Shown here: positions 25,101 through 28,307 of the stretch, piece after piece
Layout: each line of letters opens with the position of its first letter
How positions within the stretch are numbered: position 1 is the first letter of the stretch
Assembly (NCBI GenBank): GCA_918797485.1
Contig: CAKKNE010000001.1
Location: 3,720,001 to 3,784,000 of the forward strand
Direction: 5' to 3'
From: Pelagomonas calceolata
Taxonomy: Eukaryota > Sar > Pelagophyceae > Pelagomonadales > Pelagomonadaceae
Length of the DNA: 64,000 nt
Program-made: the position numbers and the translations under genes
The notes under the pieces: model-generated
Told to the model about the DNA's origin: nothing
What the model saw: the letters and a program-made list of their open reading frames with translations, nothing else
Databases searched by the model: none

Positions 25101-26200
25101 TGGCCGCATCTTTACAAGGGTATCACATGCTGCCTCCATATAATGTTGAGCTTCTTCCAGGTTCTATTGTCAACGTTGCGTTGCGATTGCGGCGCTTCGA
25201 AGTTGTTTTGAATGCGGCGAAGCGGAAGCACGGGAGCCTCCAGAAGCTGGCGTCGGCGGAGGTGGCTCTCTATCACAATGGAGAGAAAGTAATGAATAAG
25301 GACGGCGTCTACGGTATTGAACCCAATCAAAGCTACGCCATAATAGCTAGAGCAGAGGGCCACCGCCAGGCGTCGCTGACCGATTCCATAATTTTCTCGC
25401 CGCAGCATTTTGATGATGGTCTTGGGGATAGACTCGAACTCACCGTAGAACTAGAATCGGAGCTCTTCGAGGCGTTGGTGCGAGTTGTGGATGATGAGAC
25501 CGGGGCACCGTTGGACGGCGCCATCATACAACTGGATGGATTCGAGACCTCTGGGCCTTCACCACCAACGGGCTGGCGGCGCATTGGGAAGAAGTTGGAG
25601 GGCGTCGCGGGGCCCGCCGCCTTCCTGCCGTGCGTCGCCGCGGCGCCTCGGCGCGTCCAGACGTCGACGGCGCGTGTCGAACTGAGAAATGATGGGGTAG
25701 TGCCGTGTACCACTTTGCGACTGCGAAGGGCTTCCATCGCCGTGCGCGTGCTGGACGACGAGGGGCGCGCGGTCCAAGACCCGGTGGTCCAGGTCGGCCT
25801 CTCGTCGAAAGCACCGGAGGAGGTCTCGACGCCGCGCGTGGGGACAATGGCCTTAGACAGACGACGCCCGGCGCCGCAATATGTGCGGCCGCGCAACGAG
25901 GTGCTCGTGGTCCTCGACCACTTCTACGATGTAAGGGTGGTGCATGAACAGATGCGCCAGCGCGACTTATTGGACCCGCAGCGCTTCGAGGTCATGGACT
26001 TCGGTCGTAGATCTGGAGACGCGGCGCTTTCGATCCGAATGGAGCCCTACCGGTGCGCCGTGGACCTGAAAGTGGTGGACGCGTTCGGCGACGACCTGCC
26101 GCGCGCGCGCGTGCGCCTCGGCGACCATGATCTCGGGACGCGGCGCGGCGTGCTCGACCTCGGGCCGAACGGTGCAGTTTCATCTCCGGAGGAGGAGTAA
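7193..26200 (+). CDS. Giant 6335-residue protein of alternating beta-rich A and B modules
   Basis: One uninterrupted 19-kb frame; the first in-frame ATG is at 7193 (MDEITNTMNT). The protein alternates two modules of about 100 residues, roughly 32 B and 32 A. A modules open like VDLRVVDATGAPLSDA, carry LGTRRG near the middle, then GYVQLxP, and end in MRP or LRR. B modules open like VRCVDARTG, carry GxxYxVxxxAxGxRQVS, then VxFxxxxF, and end in VxMEP. Length and pattern recall carboxypeptidase-regulatory, PEGA or transthyretin-like beta sandwiches; this is a fold guess. Several B modules hold Tudor/SH3-like inserts and others hold charged helical inserts. No signal peptide, membrane helix or enzyme motif was seen, so a cytoplasmic scaffold or ruler-type role is plausible but unproven. 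The last A module stops about halfway. Confidence 0.9.
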   Translation: MDEITNTMNTDKEAATAEPQPAVRVRVVDATTRKTMNEQTEVVFVPCADSEPIKIKNKALEQLPARRYLVKATAPGYQQLNYLEGPINIYHDHLVVDQDGRPQREVVIQMERRVAAVWLSVSDCRDGKALPTASVQLLDEKENVCHVFDAPGSHDVAAVTSVTKTYALRLHLRGYVLHGPQSVTLERGKRIDLLMTARRTDVKVVCRDLRSGRRIDDVDIQLINEENEVLEGDTVDTDVEYRIVCRAEGFRQVTRIQKCTFPPKLFAGSTSPLEVRVDLEPVKSSIPLAPPRRAVWGWLALDQPSRSAPETETAQKKPKKKKTLEDWGTCTINVRAVDATYPKPIRLAGARVRVDGNVSGETDERGALQLKLRAPSSTETSVTVQVEKDSFISDATSVKIQASQAAQANIALRRTLVRVDVVHASSGKPVTGDVDFSLEPDDSRSPLPCVEAGDGLILSIKHDRATFDGVVAQRHRDESQTYYDVVGVDGSDLTLLKVRREDLSPTKDNIVVRELEIGENVACLYPHNGRYKLTCKAPGLRLSGPSVKTFSARDWTEKGPLQLTLRLEPSVARLRLACATEDGVPVSCLADVGGERLELSDDGSFSMIDVPLPRGKVQASLSLRVAAPQFIQVPPFETSLSCDRATEVIAYVRPCDVRLTAVAKGNILKKATLQLIRVDANGDDDEIRVVQPGSRVAVDVGAEYRVQASARGHRQVGLLKTFIATPETFLKQPGPVSLAVDMAPDVGAVDLAVLDVVGRPVRHARVTVTYERLPSLYLGHRRGVQELPLDGSDELDVDVTCDEAGYVQVSQQRVRVKAGRLRKTSIILRRSDIVLRAIDARTGATLRALEDLRLELKPVEEGKTLSFSGAGGEVFGPAQAVDLQKAYRVCVDARRFKLVEPIHAVSFAKADFGVLEDHKHLAPLLERARDAARRKARRSGVDADRAEEQLRLEIDARLAKVVDVRVEPLVGDLNVEVIDARTGLPVPDIALVLKTSNSEVDLGLQRGIIEDIPMSGGGAIVTAEILVKSCDRVQLEPTRFDLRAGETNDIQVFVRDADVVIHCVDQETGDALIPDACYLEGGTTLDASDRCRVVVERDYEVRCVVPRYRRLGSKRFRVTRDDFRTLTDVETPYQVVVHFEPCEADVDLRVEDAATGAVLSRAHVRIGPHSLGCTRGLESLRLPPSTRQVTWPVSAQQQGWVLVAPRDVELHATPQHDDDPRQITILMRRCEVLVRCVDAMSREPLDAHCLLEPANDTTPQPWRLDDADDACVVDVSDTERTGTIKSVGSDLYDVALDDGSEELRCAAEELKREDGTEPSSYLIEERVVVKRPHSYVVRASCDGHRQVTHLEEMTFAESDFAGLPVQAPLKLEVAMEAVAGVLDISVEDKRGAKIRTCEVWLDGVALGTQRGLIPINLPGGGKPHEARVDVSAPGYALVGPSRVTVFAGHTTPLKIRLVATRCLIRVEDARDGAPIECRVCLVRERPRPRFDALPAWIRVGDRVEARLQGDWVEGTLEGEDPYAVQFDDTTIHNFEQCDLRPVSTYDKVLADPDLDPAFDGAGKNWCDWRSMSPLAIDCAPASYRVLVQDPQGEFRQVSHYEPVEFDVDELVKYKAAAREHGNDSLARKLLGKKKRRPEKKSGWFSWSAKEEEVKPPPREDVSDGDKHAKVALVVVQVAPRVAAADFKVVDQSGKALKADVAIGGTNLGTRRGRVELDWCAIAPDAFLPPACAWRHAAGARADGSGVPCAVVATLDGYVQTSEDVIPFSSTGVTSFKVEMRKSTLRVQCYDAATNQKLTDVAVDLVPLDGQVGVRWTAGSSQQQRVAVGRAYRVVARGGRLRQTTPAVDEDVVFGRADWAQLSDDKPAELRVMLERRVATVEVKVLDASRQQETLLTHARCKVGATHFSQAEGWQQDVDLPCGRQAMREMPALCSLDDYLQLPPKRCDVFVGDAHNVNLVELRMRPLSVCLRASSCYDDKVIEGVKWRLRPVSPDLPLVPLEARLEQVLRLGQKYVLECSVDGWRPCASQVEVEADSLIARFEGIDPKEPLPLDIKFEASSVPVRLNSVRIENGNDPDARTCVVEVAGRRVPYGAVVDIPLPEDVDASQGCSLDVTASLPDQSLTFLPHQIKCFPGSGEVTHVDCVFKALYLCVTVVDTMDQELGDASYRLNGGPRVKSGSRVAAHLGECTVACEANGCRQTTFLEPLTLMEQDFISTNDGFERSIKVVCAPRMATVLVSVTDATTNEALHRASIEMRHADQIVWSSGGTPADRKGIRRAILDDVPGGGDDVELACVCSLEGYTQIQPLTCLIRAGSATDAPWTCELLMRKFYVSVDVVDSHGKRMEGAGVELRSSRDVVAYQPSDVKEQAPLPIQLDTSYSIYPIISSLKGAGGEYDFRDRWHAADAPIVFSRSDFEVLERRARESLKRSVMKSDDPRYPFLKRVCERPTWRALHAWIQVAGVKRQGFDVALPPLKLAVRACPGRCLVDLRVVDATGAPLSDAAIRMKTSEEWTTIQQGVQDIRVPGGGDLRKVHFDASLEGHLLDKEHACDLRATYDEDEPTLVLLKLFPLKLRIRVTDGLEPARGARITIMGGDGEETSLVNREGVGETSLTLDEALVVTASTAVTRHVTLRYSADDVRRSWANAPGAPVTCDLDLARANAHVTITVTDLDGKILEAAEVDFGGRRLTSGDVVEVPPLTELKGCFLSGYVLDAPSVGWRVPTDADEVALCVKMRPTLVTSRLVDARSGTIVDTPADVTLTSQDGTTISGQVGDALHITCDVPYDIRVTSSTDLKQVSHRDGVTFTPQESLLDIRVDVPSRLVVDVRDADTNAPLLDAVLSLNGTIVSRGAVDGFERCTSLDVEATLSSYIQLTPTKVALDPSRKTSLVVTMRACRVMVDVQDVADARIRVDDRQIDDWRVEPGREYTIEVVAEGREVYREKVRFGAALFIDGPFTHLVELNAAAVQVDVSVVDATGTSLNDAEVVLGEMEVGRDRGLTEVPLPSSRNIDVACRLPGFVLMKPRSLTIKRGETTTCRLTMRPSMVTHSLEGASVELIGVDGVVALPGIVQVGQTYTLYSNTHNVEARSITFKDGDWDSLRNDEALEVKVGVAASSEGIVQEESDLVDVSVTVVDIDGGELPNASVSLGSTMIGTSRKGRVGRGAVPVRATCPGYALVGPRSYAGEAHLRLMMRRARVRCRALVDGAELTGARVLFDNDARDCMEPDQSYAVTVALEDDDYRISGAVARWPGGSRSWNNAYVTIALPHDAWAEKSEVQFDLNLVATTADLMVDIREESTGFPVADASFTVAIGDDVSTFTDARGVLRVAVPSKRVDAVLECDASGCAAWSRKLSLRAGSRTEVEIQLRRLEGDDASSYETRSLRPTTERTLDDVWAASRRCLAEAQSETRPAMIRADLDRYVLLRPKTVDLSYSNTVQPLTVCMRRCNLRGRCYDVRDGSLLDAAVEIEARDPERGPASHGDVVLNASYALRSNKEGWRQVTSLGPVTPLARHFSDGDAKKPLDVFIGLEPTHINLRVRVEPADATVTVQGLSVKSGPSTLKVEDLKSRWVKHGDSLALPLKVEASKDGYVSHTTTIYARAMPHRTDINIKMRPAQICIRCVSTEGIVIEDAIDVVVENERHSLKFGGMDESVFGAWVATQKKVNRRDRSPALQALLEHEADVRSELFAAGKAASSARVLEVFTTRGGADGARLAAQAGRSSRGGVVVGASYTIRATHADYLSDVMERRFDSNAFTGNGPLIVDVPLVPVYCDVVLRVIDASTGNDITDGDASIHGIRLGERRTARLRLFEHSREPLDADVVVTHKTYAQVQSTYEQLRPGPVLTYTVRMRPTRVLVTPTHGNEPVPLARCSLVTEDKVLDANGPVLIELNVAYRVRVEHASLIKIGDDLVTFRKEQFLDDELYTLNVEMADRGASVAIEVVDETTGDAIDGHVKLSGVEVGSSVDDVTWRRCFPVRATCIHPSMSLVKATLRVERGADTTEDEVKASSEGALVPSYTPKADEGATLILKLRSLQFRVTCTHAADSSFVFDDASLTIAPRDATISTSLKVEKQANGWLVSQLPPCAHGYSVWCAVGGAAQNKACVVTLDELLRAPRGEVFETMVTMEPIDGDINLNVSDGEGSDVALGAHRVGGWRGAIRLIGVSTGSLEVDSNADALVGECRVRAGASQHVALRRRRTTVDVVAKCDGAVLEDVRCSLRDQDGTMLDLPGAVVVSTQMGTRDGADVLLDGGARVKVPNHLIEGDRRVKVPRRYYTLEVSRSGYRQVSQRDVQFAFTADQFVNGKHLLEVEMERCGAELSFDVVDSWGKPLEGVALAVDGAPVLDGRCGVETGVEEVSVVATKEGYVQLTPVATRMSGRDTRVRVALGSYRLHAAVVDADGKPVNECDVDVYLNDQCMQRLGRFRRNVFVAPSLEKFAFRASLEGWHTAEENVDARLIAQHSSRTQAFTSVKFGAAFASNERTYSQRMYLADRSRLPENYPRQSPRETACRRLKCWDEMRAFFAWRLNTDLVPQATPEVGRHGAVVLVVEKDAPVAPEVTSVEEDAPEKTARFHVVNVRTNNALPDAQLVVDGSRQAQGIVASSSDSVEVRCELEGYVQLGETTHSLDTGTNADMAAFALDSVELRMRPRDVRLCIIGEDEAPVEGVSVVLTPGDISVTHDSVLVLSGEVYKVTCATPGWVCGSDTLEVSTEAFRASEAVLVRELRVERARVAVDVEVIDVATGEMIPDVSVTIGGVAIEHGSLPYDATQGDQSIEVAFAEESWIVLRPITVNLEDTTSIRVECRRCSCIVSVVEQYTSKTLESARVTCGDVEYEAGSVFEVKPGSYPLSITLEGAETIQEYTLDASPEAFSSLEDDQPMILTVEMRATHSLLDLRVEDENGQLLDDATIFLDGEAHTPGLVRKPFADDDEKTFSVYASKPGYAFAGPSSFSVSRAKIGMTRQLVVRMRPALVRCTVVDEDGSALDAVVRLTPPSGPEVNDVVDVDTVYKVDCTLRKYHRSGIRCDYGTVSREGDAFCIQFTDADFMRSSAPLEVEVTMEPARCVIDLSLVEETSTESVLDTILVDIGQRGFSTDRRWSASLSELPERLSIAIRATKHVLVGPTVVTAVEDVVAQTLCVRPALVEALVYDEDHQQVEGADVWLKPLDDVHAASLVVLEAGVQKQCLVELGREYAVTCRKERFHTNCATFKATADQLRALAPGSCLRLEIEARRTQYKSVDVQVRGLYDVGSGEKDPATLASVSINDVDLGPTRGLRDVAAADTTLSTSCRLRGWAQLPPYAVPVVEDVTPINLEMVPALIRAVADVEVECWLETEGDTIQVPTIGWTRVQVGMEYTLRARAPGMRLASSKSVTFTREQFWEASRQMEAPPSSSSPVVVSLDLVLEPSTCQVELEVNNDDCSLTLERSGLPDLSLQRGSQVVEGLPSSSVSSTLRASLKGHAQLKPLGPITLVAAQRHAVSIEMRPATVLCKCIDARTGAELVHARVRYEGGGDVRYGGRRSPVVVDPAHYRGCIIEERVGDAYRILRDDGESVIVDADRLRGSSPEWTALEQGPPLNYVYEVNQHVWNGKRHGTIASIKDTTYRVEFEDGAADVDASRLRPLNYDFRRHLPPGLRCEVRTGGSYQITAELKGWRQLDYTSPHVFENEAFVALGGPVKPDIQEWDASVVTPLSTSSKSLWTRFLKPDLGRALRTWHLGAEATREARAQDGKLIAPPLRLAMRLVPGVGSVDLSVTCDHVDVDADISLIPVQESKADPSIVLGERRGIINNLEVAGAGEPALYKVRAKKFGYRVMEPSTISLKAGACTAVSVQLARCLANVNLNVSGKPFVGDAIVRVVSNEVVLASVEARDGKCAVPVDPRVASKLVVDADRHEQISALNNVTWAPSDFEKGVTVDIALRAIAVTLDVSVVDAASRKELPAADVRVGGIDLGKRRGFVELSDLSQTGLVRMAASLQGYHMLPPYNVELLPGSIVNVALRLRRFEVVLNAAKRKHGSLQKLASAEVALYHNGEKVMNKDGVYGIEPNQSYAIIARAEGHRQASLTDSIIFSPQHFDDGLGDRLELTVELESELFEALVRVVDDETGAPLDGAIIQLDGFETSGPSPPTGWRRIGKKLEGVAGPAAFLPCVAAAPRRVQTSTARVELRNDGVVPCTTLRLRRASIAVRVLDDEGRAVQDPVVQVGLSSKAPEEVSTPRVGTMALDRRRPAPQYVRPRNEVLVVLDHFYDVRVVHEQMRQRDLLDPQRFEVMDFGRRSGDAALSIRMEPYRCAVDLKVVDAFGDDLPRARVRLGDHDLGTRRGVLDLGPNGAVSSPEEE
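8570..8706 (+). other. Tudor/SH3-like insert in third B module
   Basis: The insert contains FDGVVAQRH, then YYDVVGVDGSDLTLLKV, then REDLSP. This is the pattern of a small beta barrel that reads a variable loop (G-V/I at the start, Y-x-V at mid-point, D-L at the end). It sits between the opening strands of the module and its GxxYxL half, as do the other such inserts. Confidence 0.45.
11031..11130 (+). other. Tudor/SH3-like insert in seventh B module
   Basis: The insert reads TGTIKSVGSDLYDVALDDGS followed by an Ala/Glu-rich strand and EELKRED. The order matches a Tudor-like barrel: a G-x-I start, Y-D-V centre, acidic DDGS turn and a terminal EL. Confidence 0.45.
11680..11822 (+). other. Tudor/agenet-like insert in eighth B module
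   Basis: This is the clearest of the inserts. IRVGDRVEARLQGDWVEGTL is followed by YAVQFDD and CDLRPVS. This closely follows the Tudor/agenet arrangement (VGDxVEARxxGxWxxGxI, then Y-x-V-x-F-x-D, then L-R-P). Such domains often bind methylated or flexible peptides, but the aromatic cage cannot be judged by eye. Confidence 0.6.
19900..20004 (+). other. Tudor/SH3-like remnant in twenty-second B module
   Basis: MGTRDGADVLLDGGARVKVP is followed by HLIEGDRRVKVP and then YYTLEVSRSGYRQVS. It looks like a shortened barrel insert at the same position in the module as the fuller examples. Weak on its own; the shared position supports it. Confidence 0.35.
23775..24060 (+). other. Two tandem Tudor-like inserts in twenty-ninth B module
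   Basis: The first contains YRGCIIEERVGDAYRILRDD then VIVDADRLRG. The second contains YEVNQHVWNGKRHGTIASIK then YRVEFEDG and ASRLRPLN. Both have the G-x-I, Y-R-V/I, acidic-turn and L-R order. They lie before ITAELKGWRQL of the host module, so one B module carries two barrels in a row. Confidence 0.55.
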
Positions 26201-26244
26201 TGGTTTTCACTTGTCTTTCTTACTCGTCGCGGAATGGTTCTCGT

Positions 26245-27105
26245 TCAGAGCCCGAGGGCCGGCGGGCCCGTCTCGCTGCGCCCGAGCGGTCGCCCCTCCA
26301 AGCGACCCGTCCCGCTCCTCCGGCGGGTGCGCGCGGCCGCCGCCATTTGGAGGGGCGTCATGCCCTTCTTCTCGCGCCGCGCCTCGACCGGTTTCCACGG
26401 GCTCCCCGGGCCCGACGCATTCGGCGGCAGCCCGGGGTTGATGTGGCCGCGGCCTGTGTGGAAATCAACCCGTGCGTCGCGTGCAAGGAACCGGCATCGC
26501 CACGCCATCGAGCAGGCGTCGCGTCGATGGCGTGGAGGACGACGCGAACGCGCCGTAAAATTTTGATTTCCACACAGGCAGCGACCCCCGTGGAGCACGT
26601 GGCCCTGGTTGAAGAACTCGTACTCGTCCTTGGCTCCCTCACTTCGTGTCCGAGCCATAGATTCCATGCGCCCGTCGCGCCGTTTGATGGTCGATATCTG
26701 CGTCACTTTTTTCGCGCTTGGCGTCGCAAAATTTGCGAAGGGACTCTGCGTCCCGAAGAAGCGGTCGAACTGGGCCCGCGCGTCGTCCATCGAAAACTTC
26801 TCGCCCGGGTCCCACCTCTGCCCGAAGAACGGCGCGTCAAAATTGGAATTGAAGCCCCTACATTGGTAGTCCGTCTGGTCGCGCTCGCCCTGGCGCAGGC
26901 CGTCCGTGCGCATCTCGTCGTACTCGGAGCGCTTCGCCTCGTCCGACAACACGGCGTAGGCCGCTCCCACTCTTTTGAACTCTTCTTCGTCGCCGCCCTT
27001 GTCGGGGTGCGTCTGGAGCGCCCGTTTCTTGTAGGCTTTGCGGATGTCCGACGCGTCGGCTGTGGACTGAATGCCCAGCGCCGCATAGTGGTCCGGGACA
27101 CGCAT
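26245..27105 (-). CDS. J-domain protein (DnaJ family), two exons around an introner
   Basis: Exon 1 is 27105-26586 and exon 2 is 26453-26245, giving 242 residues after splicing. The J domain lies at residues about 5-65: YAALGIQSTADASDIRKAYK, the HPD tripeptide near 33-35 in THPDKGG, and AYAVLSDEAKRSEYDE. The middle is rich in Asp/Arg and the C-terminus is basic (KKGMTPLQM). No Gly/Phe region or zinc-finger CxxCxGxG repeats are present, so it is a class C J-protein that should stimulate an Hsp70; the client is unknown. The intron (132 bp, 26454-26585) is in frame, so unspliced translation would not be stopped. The convergent giant gene ends 44 bp away. The 178-bp region to the F-box gene holds both motif classes. 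Confidence 0.88.
   Translation of the reverse strand: MRVPDHYAALGIQSTADASDIRKAYKKRALQTHPDKGGDEEEFKRVGAAYAVLSDEAKRSEYDEMRTDGLRQGERDQTDYQCRGFNSNFDAPFFGQRWDPGEKFSMDDARAQFDRFFGTQSPFANFATPSAKKVTQISTIKRRDGRMESMARTRSEGAKDEYEFFNQGHVLHGGRCLCGNQNFTARSRRPPRHRRDACSMAWRCRFLARDARVDFHTGRGHINPGLPPNASGPGSPWKPVEARREKKGMTPLQMAAAARTRRRSGTGRLEGRPLGRSETGPPALGL
26454..26577 (-). mobile_element. Introner (intron-generating non-autonomous transposon) in J-protein gene
   Basis: The 124-bp element has inverted ends CTGTGTGGAAATCAA and TTGATTTCCACACAG, and an internal stem made by CCACGCCATCGA and TCGATGGCGTGG. It is flanked by imperfect 8-bp repeats (on the gene strand GTCGCTGC upstream, GCCGCGGC downstream, 6 of 8 identical). 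The GT of the upstream repeat serves as donor and the CAG at the element end as acceptor, so the intron is 26585-26454. This is the co-option mechanism published for Aureococcus introners. The diverged repeats suggest an older insertion than the copy near 44.3 kb. Confidence 0.85.
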
Positions 27106-27123
27106 TTTGTTGTGATCTCCTGG

Positions 27124-27234
27124 GGCTGCCTGTGGTCGTATTCGGCTGCCCCCGGCTCGGCGCGCGCTCTTGTATGCCCGCAGCCTGTGTAGCGCCCAGA
27201 CAGCGCTCCTTTTTCTAGTATGTCGTTACGCTAG
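27124..27234. promoter_or_regulatory. Divergent promoter with GGCTGCC pair and CTAG-ended element
   Basis: The 178-bp gap between the J-protein and F-box genes holds GGCTGCC at 27124-27130 and 27144-27150 and a 20-bp CTAG-ended element at 27215-27234 (read on the minus strand it starts CTAGCGTAAC and ends ATACTAG). The element is 50 bp before the F-box ATG. The GGCTGCC pair is within 45 bp of the J-protein ATG. Confidence 0.5.
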
Positions 27235-27283
27235 CTCTGCGTTTTTCCCCTTTTTGACGAGGTCGAGCTAGGGATCCCCGGCA

Positions 27284-28240
27284 ATGGAGCAACCTCTTGA
27301 GAAGCGCACGGCTGTGGCTGCGGCTGGTACGAGCAGCACGGACCTACTCCGGCTCTGGCAAGGCGATTTAGTGGAACCCCTGCTCGCATTCCTTCCTCTC
27401 AAGGCGATCGCAACCGTGCCGACGGTGTCGCGCCGGTTCCGCGACCAGCAGTGGCGGACGATGACCCTCATTGCGCGCCAGTGCGGAACCATCTGCACGT
27501 CGACGAGCTCCTTTCTGGACGCCGTCCGTTGGACCGGGCGCGACGAGCGCTGGTCGCGCTTCGACGGAAGCAGTTTCGAAGCTTGGGAGACGCTCGCACG
27601 CAACGAAAATGCGGGGTTCAACTGCAGCCGGGACGGAAACGGGCGCCTACGGATCGAGACATATAGATCGGATAGTGGACACCACGGGGGCGGCTTGGTG
27701 AAGACATTTGATGGCGAAAACCTGTGCGTCCGGCGAATTACCTACAGCTTCAGCTTTGACAGTACGAATCCCCATTCCCACGTTGAGCCGCAAGTGGAGG
27801 GCTTCGCAGTCCTCAGTATTAGCGGAGGCTTAATTGATAACGGTAATGAACCAGATGCATTCATGGGCTTGCTTGTTGAGCCGAGCGACAGTGACAGACA
27901 CGATGACACTCCATGGTTCGAGTTCCAGTGGTTCGCCATGGGCGATCCAATATTCAGTGGACCAAAGAATGTGATAACGGTGGAGCCTGGTGCAACTTAT
28001 ACGGTCGACGCGAAATTTGATTGGGATCGAAGCTTAAGGTACGGATGGGCGGACGTGTCTGTCACAGCCGCCTCAGGTTTGAATTTCGGCCGGGGGAGGT
28101 TCAAATTCCGCCGCAAGCCGCTCACGGCTATCCATCTCTACAACTATACCCAATCCATCTCTACCTTCGATTCTGTCAACGTGATGTATTCGCCGCGAAC
28201 GTCGCGCGACGGCGCCTTCGAGGGCGAGGACTCGGAGTAA
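27284..28240 (+). CDS. F-box-like protein with beta-rich C-terminal domain
   Basis: A protein of 318 residues. An F-box-like helix set lies at about 27-60 (VEPLLAFLPLKAIATVPTVS then RRFRDQQWRTM). The rest, about 120-300, is beta-rich and reads like a jelly-roll or concanavalin-like sandwich (VRRITYSFSFDSTN, FEFQWFAMGD, ATYTVDAKFDWD), without catalytic signatures. In the usual arrangement the F-box binds Skp1 of an SCF ubiquitin ligase and the C-terminal domain recognises substrate; both roles are inferred. The gene has no intron and ends 67 bp from the convergent gene at 28308. Confidence 0.75.
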   Translation: MEQPLEKRTAVAAAGTSSTDLLRLWQGDLVEPLLAFLPLKAIATVPTVSRRFRDQQWRTMTLIARQCGTICTSTSSFLDAVRWTGRDERWSRFDGSSFEAWETLARNENAGFNCSRDGNGRLRIETYRSDSGHHGGGLVKTFDGENLCVRRITYSFSFDSTNPHSHVEPQVEGFAVLSISGGLIDNGNEPDAFMGLLVEPSDSDRHDDTPWFEFQWFAMGDPIFSGPKNVITVEPGATYTVDAKFDWDRSLRYGWADVSVTAASGLNFGRGRFKFRRKPLTAIHLYNYTQSISTFDSVNVMYSPRTSRDGAFEGEDSE

Positions 28241-28307
28241 ATTAGTGCGTCAGACTTATTCTGGAACGCGCGGGGGTAGCTTCTTTCTTGCGACGAACAG
28301 GGGGGTC

